This document shows, in pieces, positions 1 through 5,943 of a stretch of 6,707 nucleotides of DNA. Below the pieces are notes generated by a model. That model was not told where the DNA came from. It was given only the letters and a program-made list of their open reading frames with translations, and ran no database searches. A program made the translations under genes and the position numbers. Origin of the DNA: an uncultured Lentisphaeria bacterium (GTDB taxonomy: Bacteria; Verrucomicrobiota; Lentisphaeria; JABSQK01; CAJWLW01); NCBI GenBank assembly GCA_913042885.1, contig CAJWLW010000270.1, positions 1-6,707 on the forward strand, read 5' to 3'. Every line of letters starts with the position of its first letter. Position 1 is the first letter of the stretch.

Positions 1-143
1 AGACCTTTTCGTTTCCAAAGCTCGGCAAACTGTTGATCGATCTGCTCGGCGAGAACCTCTTCGGGCATGATCGCCAAGGCACTGCCCGATATCATAGTTG
101 CGCAACAGAGAATGCTGATGAATTGGAATCTGAGCATAAGCAT
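1..143 (-). CDS. Exported protein, N-terminal fragment (possibly DUF1549 family)
   Basis: This is the first 47 codons of a minus-strand gene that leaves the window at base 1; the frame has no stop. The protein begins MLMLRFQFISILCC and continues as a hydrophobic stretch to SGSALA, giving a short n-region with Arg5, an h-region and an Ala-x-Ala-type cleavage site near residue 24. This indicates Sec export; there is no convincing lipobox. The mature part starts IMPEEVLAEQIDQQFAELWK and then RKG. An 'IDxxFxxxWxxxG' start right after a signal peptide resembles planctomycete-type DUF1549/cytochrome-c-like proteins, but too little is visible to be sure. The start could be the ATG at 143, at 137, or an in-frame ATG at 173; I chose 143 because it gives the most normal signal peptide. 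No good Shine-Dalgarno is seen before any of them. The export call is firm, the family is inference. Confidence 0.62.
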   Translation of the reverse strand, partial: MLMLRFQFISILCCATMISGSALAIMPEEVLAEQIDQQFAELWKRKG

Positions 144-201
144 GGTCAGGGGTGTTGGGGTGTGCGGCGCCATTAAAGTACATCGTCTATCGCGATTTTC
201 C

Positions 202-224
202 CAGTCTGCCGCTTGCGGCAACTG
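202..224. terminator. Strong hairpin between minus-strand ORFs, possible terminator
   Basis: CAGT-(C)-TGCCGC-TT-GCGGCA-ACTG forms a 10-bp stem with one bulged C and a very tight loop. It lies between the stop of the possible 103-codon minus ORF (245) and the start of the exported-protein gene (143). No T-run follows on either strand, so it is not a textbook rho-independent terminator. It could act as a terminator, an attenuator or an RNA-processing site in the leader of the exported-protein gene. Confidence 0.4.
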
Positions 225-244
225 CAGATTGGTTGCTCATCGCG

Positions 245-556
245 CTATTGCGTGTGGTGCATAATGCTACACGAAGGAGGCGCACGTCCAGCACCCGCCT
301 GATCGGGCGCCAACGCCAAACGACCATCGAGAGAACCGAGCAGTTTGACCAAATCCGACGCAGTTCCGTCACCGAGCAATTTGTCGAATCGCAGCGGGCC
401 GATGGAAACAGACATTGGTGTGGTCCATACCCCGTTCATACCTGCAAAATCAGCGGCCGCACCGTTCCGAAGCGTCTCAAATTCCCGTTTTATCCGTTCG
501 GAGCTGTTTGTAGGGTGCACGACATGAACAAGTAGCTTGCATCCAACCCCACGCAT
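245..556 (-). CDS. Hypothetical small protein (103 aa), uncertain
   Basis: I do not recognise this ORF. It starts MRGVGCKLLVHVVHPTNSSE and has a balanced, protein-like composition up to about residue 85 (a middle part reading SIGPLRFDKLLGDG, then DLVKLLGSLDGRLALAPDQ). The tail is less convincing, with several Pro, Cys and His. No signal peptide or membrane segment is visible. A GAAGGA Shine-Dalgarno-like sequence lies at 567-572 on the plus axis, 10 nt upstream of the ATG, which is slightly far. It points the same way as the exported-protein gene and ends 101 nt before it, with a hairpin in between. It is divergent from the helicase. Plus-strand ORFs overlapping it look like shadows. It may be a real small gene, or a decayed remnant in a gene-poor stretch; I rate this slightly below even odds. 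Confidence 0.38.
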   Translation of the reverse strand: MRGVGCKLLVHVVHPTNSSERIKREFETLRNGAAADFAGMNGVWTTPMSVSIGPLRFDKLLGDGTASDLVKLLGSLDGRLALAPDQAGAGRAPPSCSIMHHTQ

Positions 557-613
557 CCGAATCTGGTCCTTCTACTGCCGCGTGCAGCGGTAGATAGGTA
601 ATTGAGGCGCCCA

Positions 614-642
614 TTGATTTTGGCGGTAATTGGTCTTATATT
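614..642 (+). promoter_or_regulatory. Sigma70-like promoter of the helicase-pheS cluster
   Basis: TTGATT (614-619, 4/6 to the -35 consensus) and TATATT (637-642, 5/6 to the -10 consensus) are separated by exactly 17 nt. The surrounding DNA (about 610-700) is clearly richer in A/T than the genes. Transcription would begin near 649-650, giving a leader of about 50 nt before the helicase start at 702. This is the best promoter match I found in the window. Confidence 0.6.
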
Positions 643-689
643 TATCGTTTAGACATCTATATCTGCACGAATCTTTCATTTTTCATCTC

Positions 690-693
690 AGGA
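690..693 (+). promoter_or_regulatory. Ribosome binding site that decides the helicase start
   Basis: AGGA within TCAGGA lies 8 nt before the TTG at 702. The longer reading from a TTG at 630 would place the first codons inside the promoter (-10 at 637-642) and has no Shine-Dalgarno, so 702 is preferred. Confidence 0.5.
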
Positions 694-701
694 ATCCTTT
701 T

Positions 702-2342
702 TTGCTTTCACGTATCACCAAATCCATCAACCGTCTGTTCAATAACGAGGCTAAAAACGTCGAGACCGAGCCGGTCGAAGACCCGAAGCCCGAAGCCCCA
801 CCGCCAGCGCGCGGTGCAGGGGCAGCAAAATCAGACGACGACAGCCAGCCGTCCCGCAATCGCAATCGCAACCGGAACCGTAATCGCAGCCGAAATCATA
901 ATCGGGACCGCAATCCGGAGAGACAAGAGGCGCCGCGAGACGAACGCCACGCAACACCCGAACCCGCAGTTGGCAGCAGCGAAGACTGGACGCCGCCCAC
1001 CGACATCCCGGTTCAGGAAGGCACCATGCGGTTCGTCGACTTTGATTTGCCGAAGACGCTGCTGCGCGGCATTTGCGAGCTCGACTTCAAGTATTGCACG
1101 CCGATCCAGCAGGAATGCCTGCCGCCAGCGCTCGAAGGCCGCGACATTACGGGCAAGGCTCAGACCGGGACCGGCAAGACCGCCGCTTTTCTGGTTGCCA
1201 CCATGAACCACATCCTGACCAACCCGAAGACCGACCGCCGCAGCGGCGAGGTCCGCGCCCTGGTACTGGCGCCGACCCGTGAACTGGCGATGCAGATCCA
1301 CAAGGACGCCGAGGACCTCGGGAAATATTGCGGGCTCCGCAATCTCGTCGTGTACGGCGGCATGGACCATCGGCGCCAGCGCGATCAACTGTCCGATCCC
1401 GTCGATATCCTCGTGGGCACGCCCGGTCGGTTGATCGACTACATGCAAAGCCGGCATCTGAACTTGCGCAATGTCGAGATACTCATTATCGACGAAGCCG
1501 ACCGCATGCTTGACATGGGATTCATCCCCGACGTCCGGCGGATTGTCAACAGCACCCCGCGCCCGGGCCAACGCAAGACGCAGCTTTTCAGCGCCACCTT
1601 CTCCAGCGCCATCCTGCGCCTGGTCGAGAACTGGCAGGTTGATCCCGTGCGGCTTGAGGTGGACCCCGAAAACATCGTGGCCGACCTGATCGAGGAGATT
1701 TTCTACAGCGTCTCCACGGATGACAAACTGTCGGTGTTGCTGTGGATTCTGCGGATCGAAGAAGTCGATCGCATGCTGATCTTCACCAATCGCAAGGACG
1801 AAGCCGCCTATCTCGACAGCAAGCTCAAGCAGCATGGCGTTGCGTCTTGCCTGCTCTCCGGCGATGTGGCGCAGAAGAACCGGATGCGTATCCTCGAGGA
1901 TTTCCGCGAGGGCAGGACCAGGGTCGTGGTGGCAACGGACGTAGCCGGCCGCGGCATCCACGTCGACAACATCAGTCATGTGATCAATTTTGACCTGCCG
2001 TACGAAGTCGAATCGTACGTCCACCGGATCGGGCGTACCGGCCGCGCAGGCACCGCCGGCAAGGCGATCAGTCTGGCCTGCGAATACGGTGCGTACATCG
2101 TACCCGACCTGGAAGAATTTATCGGCCGCCAGATCGAATTCACTCAACCGCCCGGCGAAGCGCTCGAATTGCCAGAGCCGGTGCACGCCGAACCGCCGCC
2201 GCGCACCGACGAGTACGCCCGTGGCAACCAGGGCGGCTCGCGTGGCGGTGGTGGTCGAGGCCGGAGCGGCGGCCAGTCCCGCGGTCGTGGTGGTCCACCA
2301 CGCGGCCGCAGCAGCCAAGGCCGCTCACGGCATCGTTCCTGA
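702..2342 (+). CDS. RhlB-like DEAD-box ATP-dependent RNA helicase
   Basis: ATP-dependent RNA helicase of superfamily 2 that remodels RNA duplexes in the cytoplasm. With the TTG start at 702 it is 546 aa. All core motifs are present: Q-motif TPIQ (133-136), motif I AQTGTGKT (153-160), Ia PTRELA (191-196), Ib TPGR (240-243), II DEAD (264-267), III SAT (297-299), IV around LIFTN (359-363), V ATDVAGRGIH (411-420), VI HRIGRTGRAG (441-450). The segment ISLACE...PDLEEFIGRQI after motif VI resembles proteobacterial RhlB, the degradosome helicase; whether it serves in a degradosome here is inference. The N-terminal 108 residues are disordered and acidic/Pro-rich, with an Arg-Asn repeat (52-71). The C-terminal 40 residues are Gly/Arg-rich (RGG-like), typical of an RNA-binding tail. 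It is the first gene of a cluster with pheS 25 nt downstream. A long antisense ORF over it is a codon-bias shadow. Confidence 0.95.
   Translation: MLSRITKSINRLFNNEAKNVETEPVEDPKPEAPPPARGAGAAKSDDDSQPSRNRNRNRNRNRSRNHNRDRNPERQEAPRDERHATPEPAVGSSEDWTPPTDIPVQEGTMRFVDFDLPKTLLRGICELDFKYCTPIQQECLPPALEGRDITGKAQTGTGKTAAFLVATMNHILTNPKTDRRSGEVRALVLAPTRELAMQIHKDAEDLGKYCGLRNLVVYGGMDHRRQRDQLSDPVDILVGTPGRLIDYMQSRHLNLRNVEILIIDEADRMLDMGFIPDVRRIVNSTPRPGQRKTQLFSATFSSAILRLVENWQVDPVRLEVDPENIVADLIEEIFYSVSTDDKLSVLLWILRIEEVDRMLIFTNRKDEAAYLDSKLKQHGVASCLLSGDVAQKNRMRILEDFREGRTRVVVATDVAGRGIHVDNISHVINFDLPYEVESYVHRIGRTGRAGTAGKAISLACEYGAYIVPDLEEFIGRQIEFTQPPGEALELPEPVHAEPPPRTDEYARGNQGGSRGGGGRGRSGGQSRGRGGPPRGRSSQGRSRHRS
855..914 (+). 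repeat. Arg-Asn dipeptide repeat (CGN-AAY hexamers) inside the helicase
   Basis: Ten consecutive hexamers code for Arg-Asn or near variants (Arg-Ser, His-Asn, Arg-Asp), residues 52-71 of the helicase. The first copies are nearly identical (CGCAAT) and later ones diverge, which suggests growth by slippage followed by drift. The protein stretch is positively charged and unstructured, and probably contacts RNA. Confidence 0.85.
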
Positions 2343-2367
2343 GTCGATCGAAACACCGTTCGCTGAC

Positions 2368-3408
2368 ATGCCTAATCTCAAAGAAAGCATAGAAGGGGCT
2401 CGCGACGAAGCGCTCACAGCACTTGCCGAGCTCACCAGCGAAGACGAAGTCGAAGCACTGCGGATCCGAATGCTCGGCCGCAAAGGCATCATTCCTGCCG
2501 CCATGAAAGAGATGGGCAGCCTGTCGCCCGAGGAACGCCCGGAAGTCGGCAAGGTCGCCAATATCGTCAAGAACGAACTGCAGGATGCCCTGCAGGCAAA
2601 GCTCCACGAGCTGCAGGCGGTGAGCCGCACCGTTGCGGTTACCGGGCTCGACATCACTCTGCCGGGGCGCCGCCGCCGGATCGGTCTGAAGCATCCGATC
2701 AGCCGTGTCATGGACGAATGCGTCGCGATCTTCCGGCGCCAGGGTTTCATCGCAGCGGACGGTCCGGATATCGAGAACGAATACCGCAACTTCGACGCCC
2801 TCAACACACCTGCCGACCATCCGGCGCGTGATTTACAGGACACCTTCTACTTTCCCGACGGTCGGCTGCTGCGCACGCACACGTCGCCGGTGCAGATCCG
2901 CGTGATGGAGAGCCAATCGCCGCCAGTGCGTATCGTGGCACCTGGTCGCTGCTACCGGCGCGACACACCCGACCCGTCGCACGTGCCGAATTTCCATCAG
3001 ATCGAAGGTCTTTACGTCGCCGAGAACGTTTCGCTGGCCGAGCTTAAAGGCACTTTATACAACTTCGCGCACGAGATGTTCGGTAAGGATGTCAAGACAC
3101 GGTTCCGTCCGCATTTCTTCCCGTTTACCGAGCCGAGCATCGAGTTTGACATCAGTTGCGTCAAGTGCGATGGCACCGGCGATGCGGAAGATGGCCGGTG
3201 CTCGCTGTGCAAGAGCAGCGGCTGGCTCGAGGTCGCCGGCGCGGGTATGGTCGATCCCACCGTATTCGAGGCTGTCGGATACGACACCGAGAAATATACC
3301 GGCTTTGCGTTCGGCATGGGCATTGAGCGCATCGCGGCGCTGCGGTACGCGATCACCGACATTCGGTTGCTGTATGAGAATAACGTTCGTTTCCTTGAAC
3401 AATTCTGA
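2368..3408 (+). CDS. pheS: Phenylalanine--tRNA ligase alpha subunit
   Basis: Catalytic alpha subunit of the cytoplasmic (alpha-beta)2 phenylalanyl-tRNA synthetase, which activates Phe with ATP and charges tRNA-Phe. It is 346 aa, near the usual 320-350. Residues 1-88 form the tRNA-binding coiled-coil arm. Class II motifs follow: motif 1 region around HPISRVMDE (109-117) with NFDALNTPADHPARDLQDTF (141-160), motif 2 GRCYRRDTPDPSHVPNFHQ (193-211) then EGLYV, and motif 3 GFAFGMGIERIAALRY (312-327) ending DIRLLYENNVRFLEQF. Between the FPFTEPS strand and GWLEVAGAGMVDP sits a four-Cys insertion (C264, C267, C278, C281) like a small zinc knuckle, absent from E. coli PheS. The ATG at 2368 is chosen for homology; there is no strong Shine-Dalgarno, and the reading frame extends upstream only as a shadow within the helicase. 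It starts 25 nt after the helicase stop, suggesting co-transcription. pheT is not adjacent. Confidence 0.97.
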   Translation: MPNLKESIEGARDEALTALAELTSEDEVEALRIRMLGRKGIIPAAMKEMGSLSPEERPEVGKVANIVKNELQDALQAKLHELQAVSRTVAVTGLDITLPGRRRRIGLKHPISRVMDECVAIFRRQGFIAADGPDIENEYRNFDALNTPADHPARDLQDTFYFPDGRLLRTHTSPVQIRVMESQSPPVRIVAPGRCYRRDTPDPSHVPNFHQIEGLYVAENVSLAELKGTLYNFAHEMFGKDVKTRFRPHFFPFTEPSIEFDISCVKCDGTGDAEDGRCSLCKSSGWLEVAGAGMVDPTVFEAVGYDTEKYTGFAFGMGIERIAALRYAITDIRLLYENNVRFLEQF

Positions 3409-4672
3409 ATACGCTGTTGCTTTCGCCGTCTGCATGCTGCTAGGTATGCTGGCGGGCGCCGCAGAGACACCCGATCCCAGCGCTGTCAACAAAGCGTTCG
3501 GCCTTCCCATGTTCAGTGACACACCACTGTTCGAAGAGAAACCCGGCCCGGTCTTGAGGCGTTTGCAATTGCAGCAGACACAGCGCAGCAGCTTGACGGA
3601 GGTCTATTCTGCCACCGGTGGAACTTTCGCAGGGCTCGAGACCGCCGAGATCGGCCTGACCACGCATGGCGGCGTGATCGGTGAACTCAACATCAACGTT
3701 CTGAACAAGGGCGATTTCTTTTCGCCCGAGGGCATCCGAGCTTTTGTCGCTGCCACCGACATCGATGCTGGCCGCCATCCGAAACGACTCGAGTCACAGA
3801 TGCAGAAGCGTTTCGGGAAACTGCAAAAGGAAACGTCGCAGCATCTCGGCGACATCCTGACCCAGACCTTCGGCGAGCCACAGCGCCATGTCTTCAAACA
3901 GGACCGGCGTCGGCGCCTGCTACGCTGGGACTGGCGCGACACGGCGTTTCTGCTCGACGGCGTCAAGCAGGAGTACGTAATCCTCCGGGTGATGCGGATC
4001 GCCTCTGCGGATGCCGGCGGCGTGGTGTTGGAACGCATCCATGACAGCGACATCCGCAAACAGTTGCTGGAAAACATTCATACGACCGACAACGGCGATG
4101 TATCCCTGCACAACGTTCCGATGGTCGACCAGGGAGACAAGGGCTATTGCGGCGTCGCCTCGGCCGAGCGTGTGCTGCGCTACTTCTCCATCCCATTGGA
4201 CAGCCATCAACTGGCGAACCTGATGGCAACCAATAAGTTCGGCGGCACCCAGTTGAAGGATTTCGAGGTGATCATGCACCAGATCGCGCATCGGTACAAG
4301 CGCGATTTCGACAAACTCGCGTCCGGCGTGGGTATTCGAAATGTCGCCAAGCACATCGATCGCGGCGTACCACTCATGTGGGGCGTCTACTTGACGCCGG
4401 AGTTCGAGAAAATCGTCGCCAAACGCCAGGCACGGCGAGCTAAAGCTACGGCCGAGAAGTGGGCAGAAACGGTCAACAGGGAACGGCGCAATACTCGCCG
4501 CATCAAGCCCAACCTCAACGGCGGTCACCTGCGGCTGATCGTTGGCTACAACGCGGAGACTAAAGAAATCGCCTTTTCCGACAGTTGGGACGGTGATCGC
4601 TTTGTCTGGATCACCGCGAAAGAAGCCAAGCGCTTCAGCATGCCCGCAGCACTGTATGCGTTGACGCCGTAA
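3374..4672 (+). CDS. Secreted C39-like cysteine peptidase family protein
   Basis: Probably an exported protein of 432 aa with a papain-like/C39 fold. The N-terminus (MRITFVSLNN, then a hydrophobic stretch to MLAGAAE, about residues 13-30) looks like a Sec signal peptide. Residues 35-235 are an unrecognised region, possibly inhibitory or substrate-binding. The catalytic domain is C-terminal: Q253 and C259 in VDQGDKGYCGVASAERVLRY match the oxyanion Gln and nucleophile Cys, H385 lies in GGHLRLIVGY, and D403 in AFSDSWDGD. A charged segment (344-378, rich in Lys/Arg/Glu) sits between them. These four residues suggest an active peptidase, but substrate and role are unknown; C39 proteins near bacteriocin exporters are a different arrangement, as no ABC transporter is here. 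The ATG at 3374 overlaps the end of pheS by 35 nt in another frame and lacks a clear Shine-Dalgarno; a TTG at 3395 is an alternative. Translational coupling to pheS is likely. Confidence 0.85.
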   Translation: MRITFVSLNNSEYAVAFAVCMLLGMLAGAAETPDPSAVNKAFGLPMFSDTPLFEEKPGPVLRRLQLQQTQRSSLTEVYSATGGTFAGLETAEIGLTTHGGVIGELNINVLNKGDFFSPEGIRAFVAATDIDAGRHPKRLESQMQKRFGKLQKETSQHLGDILTQTFGEPQRHVFKQDRRRRLLRWDWRDTAFLLDGVKQEYVILRVMRIASADAGGVVLERIHDSDIRKQLLENIHTTDNGDVSLHNVPMVDQGDKGYCGVASAERVLRYFSIPLDSHQLANLMATNKFGGTQLKDFEVIMHQIAHRYKRDFDKLASGVGIRNVAKHIDRGVPLMWGVYLTPEFEKIVAKRQARRAKATAEKWAETVNRERRNTRRIKPNLNGGHLRLIVGYNAETKEIAFSDSWDGDRFVWITAKEAKRFSMPAALYALTP

Positions 4673-4766
4673 GACGGCGCATTCGATCACCGACCAGTTT
4701 CTTTGTCCGCCTCTGCAGCTGCGGCTTTCGGAAGCTTGAGACTGTCGGTTTGTGTTTTGTTAGGCA

Positions 4767-4786
4767 CCCGGTGCAGCGCCGCCGGG
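4767..4786 (+). terminator. GC-rich hairpin, possible terminator of the helicase-pheS-C39 cluster
   Basis: CCCGGTG-CAGCGC-CGCCGGG can form a 7-bp stem with one G-T pair and a 6-nt loop, followed by GTTTCC. It lies about 95 nt after the C39-like stop. The weak T-tract makes this a tentative terminator. Confidence 0.3.
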
Positions 4787-4890
4787 GTTTCCGGTCAGAC
4801 GCTATTTAACAGAGGACTTCCAGAGTTACTGTACTATCGGCTATCACCGGCAAGAATGCGCCGTCCCGCAAAATGAGAAGAGAACTTCAC

Positions 4891-4896
4891 GAAGGA
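4891..4896 (+). promoter_or_regulatory. Shine-Dalgarno GAAGGA of the isomerase gene
   Basis: GAAGGA lies 6 nt before the ATG at 4903. It selects this start over the in-frame ATG at 4873, which would add ten charged residues and has no ribosome binding site. Confidence 0.75.
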
Positions 4897-4902
4897 CACC
4901 CA

Positions 4903-5670
4903 ATGACAACGAATAAGGCTAAGATCAAGAAGGGCTTGCTGACGGTTTCATTCCGGCAGCTGGAGCCGCAGGCAATTGTCGACCTTGTCAAAGAAGCACA
5001 GCTCGACTGCATCGAATGGGGCGGTGACCTCCATGTGCCGCATGGCGACATCGCGACGGCGGAAGCAGTGGCAGCAATGACGATGGAAGCGGGGCTCGAG
5101 GTGGCAGCATACGGGTCGTATTATCGGATCGGGGTGAGCGAAGACGACGGGCTGGCGTTTCAGTCCGTGCTCGACAGCGCGATTGCGTTGGGAGCACCGG
5201 TCATTCGGGTGTGGGCCGGCGGCAAAGGTTCGGCGGAGGCAGATCAGGAAGATCGCGACAGTGCAGTTGAGGACTCGGTGCGGATTGCCGACCTCGCGGC
5301 GCCGCATGACATCACAATCGCTTACGAGTGGCACAGCCATTCCTTGACCGACACGCTGGAATCCGGACTGCGCCTGATCCGGGCCGTTGATCATTCACAC
5401 GTCAAGACGCTGTGGCAGCCCGACACGCATCACACGGTGGAAGAAAACCTGGCCGAGCTCACTGCGGTCAGCGACTATCTCGTCAACTTGCATGTCTACC
5501 ATTGGGTAGGCGAGGCCCGCCGGCCGCTGGAGGAAGGTAAAGAACACTGGAAACAGTATTTCGAAGTTGCAGCAGCCGCGCCCGGTGAACACTCGGCCAT
5601 GCTCGAATTCGTCCGCGACGATTCCCCCGAGGCGTTCCTCGAGGACGCGAAAACCTTGCGGAGCCTATAG
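4903..5670 (+). CDS. Sugar phosphate isomerase/epimerase-like TIM-barrel protein
   Basis: A 255-aa soluble protein of the xylose isomerase-like/AP endonuclease family 2 TIM-barrel superfamily, whose members interconvert sugars or inositol derivatives with a divalent metal. Beta-strand signatures follow in order: GLLTVSF (11-17), DCIEWGGDLHVPHGD (35-49), LEVAAYGSYYRIG (65-77), VIRVWAGGKGS (100-110), ITIAYEWHSH (137-146), VKTLWQPDTHH (167-177), YLVNLHVYHW (192-201), AMLEFVRDDSPEAF (232-245). Candidate metal and active-site residues are E142, H144, D174, H197, H200 and E235; assignment is by family pattern, not alignment. There is no signal peptide. The start is set by the GAAGGA Shine-Dalgarno. 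No sugar transporter, regulator or kinase partner is adjacent, so the substrate cannot be inferred. The stop lies in a palindrome shared with a possible convergent ORF. Confidence 0.9.
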   Translation: MTTNKAKIKKGLLTVSFRQLEPQAIVDLVKEAQLDCIEWGGDLHVPHGDIATAEAVAAMTMEAGLEVAAYGSYYRIGVSEDDGLAFQSVLDSAIALGAPVIRVWAGGKGSAEADQEDRDSAVEDSVRIADLAAPHDITIAYEWHSHSLTDTLESGLRLIRAVDHSHVKTLWQPDTHHTVEENLAELTAVSDYLVNLHVYHWVGEARRPLEEGKEHWKQYFEVAAAAPGEHSAMLEFVRDDSPEAFLEDAKTLRSL

Positions 5671-5684
5671 CCTATAGGGCTCCG
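5659..5684. terminator. Palindrome holding two convergent stop codons, possible bidirectional terminator
   Basis: CGGAGCC (5659-5665) pairs with GGCTCCG (5678-5684). The interior can add TATA/TATA pairs around a single bulged G, giving about 11 bp with a 3-nt loop. The plus-strand TAG (5668-5670) and a minus-strand TAG (5672-5674) both lie within it. There is no long T-run; a TTTT occurs shortly beyond it on the minus-strand side only. A role as a bidirectional terminator is inference. Confidence 0.5.
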
Positions 5685-5836
5685 ACGTATTGCTTCGACA
5701 GCTTGCGCGAAACGATCTGAGCACCTTCGGCAGCCAGTACCTGATCGACTTTGACTGGTACTGCACGCACCGACCAGCGCCGACGTAATGCCCGGCTGGC
5801 GGCTCGCCAAGTTGAGCGTTGCAAAACAGCAACCAT
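5672..5836 (-). CDS. Possible small basic protein (54 aa), convergent to the isomerase gene
   Basis: I do not recognise this ORF. From the ATG at 5836 it reads MVAVLQRSTWRAASRALRRR, then a hydrophilic C-terminal half with KVDQVLAAEGAQIVSRKLSK and QYVGAL. The C-terminal half has natural codon choice and amphipathic helical character; the Arg-rich N-terminal half suggests nucleic acid or RNA contact. The frame is open further upstream to a TTG at 5902 (76 aa), but that extension looks less protein-like. There is no clear Shine-Dalgarno. Its stop lies one nucleotide from the isomerase stop inside a palindrome, an arrangement expected for a true convergent pair. In the next frame over the same strand an ORF beginning MMLGNLSAFTDSVAQALQTA also looks protein-like, so a frameshifted remnant of a larger gene is an alternative. 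Confidence 0.35.
   Translation of the reverse strand: MVAVLQRSTWRAASRALRRRWSVRAVPVKVDQVLAAEGAQIVSRKLSKQYVGAL
5735..5763. repeat. Short inverted repeat
   Basis: CAGTACC (5735-5741) and GGTACTG (5757-5763) form a perfect 7-bp inverted repeat with a 15-nt spacer, inside the possible small minus-strand ORF. It could be an operator-like site or chance. Confidence 0.25.
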
Positions 5837-5943
5837 ACAGCCGGACAGCGGCAGTTTGTAAGGCCTGGGCGACAGAATCCGTAAATGCGGATAGATTACC
5901 AAGCATCATACAACACCCTATTGCACTGGTGATTACACACGTT

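Larger units (their letters stand above)
4673..4902. other. Non-coding gap between the C39-like gene and the isomerase gene
   Basis: No convincing ORF or RNA gene is seen in these 230 nt. A GC-rich hairpin at 4767-4786 is described separately. Possible promoter pieces (TTAACA at 4806-4811, TACTGT at 4827-4832, 15 nt apart) are weak. The gap and the fresh Shine-Dalgarno before 4903 suggest that the isomerase gene begins its own transcription unit. Confidence 0.45.

Noticed and set aside
152..535. Plus-strand ORF of 127 codons at the left end
   Set aside because: It is rich in Arg, Thr and Cys with no protein-like pattern, has no Shine-Dalgarno, and ends far before the helicase promoter.
855..914. 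CRISPR-like or tandem non-coding repeat
   Set aside because: The units are 6 nt long without spacers and stay in frame as Arg-Asn codons, so this is a coding repeat.
831..2318. Long minus-strand ORF (495 codons) over the helicase
   Set aside because: It is antisense to a gene with every DEAD-box motif, has no recognisable motifs, and is explained by the GC-rich third positions of the plus-strand gene.
1990..2367. Upstream in-frame extension of pheS into the helicase
   Set aside because: The extension is Arg/Ala/Val-rich out-of-frame helicase sequence; PheS homology begins at the ATG at 2368.
3089..3373. Upstream extension of the C39-like reading frame within pheS
   Set aside because: The extension is low-complexity shadow of pheS; the signal peptide begins at 3374.
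4673..4902. tRNA, riboswitch or small RNA in the gap
   Set aside because: No T-loop motif, cloverleaf pairing or known riboswitch core could be recognised by eye.
5788..5943. Earlier start for the kinase (ATG at 5788)
   Set aside because: The added 52 residues have no domain or Shine-Dalgarno, and would push the zinc ribbon away from the N-terminus.
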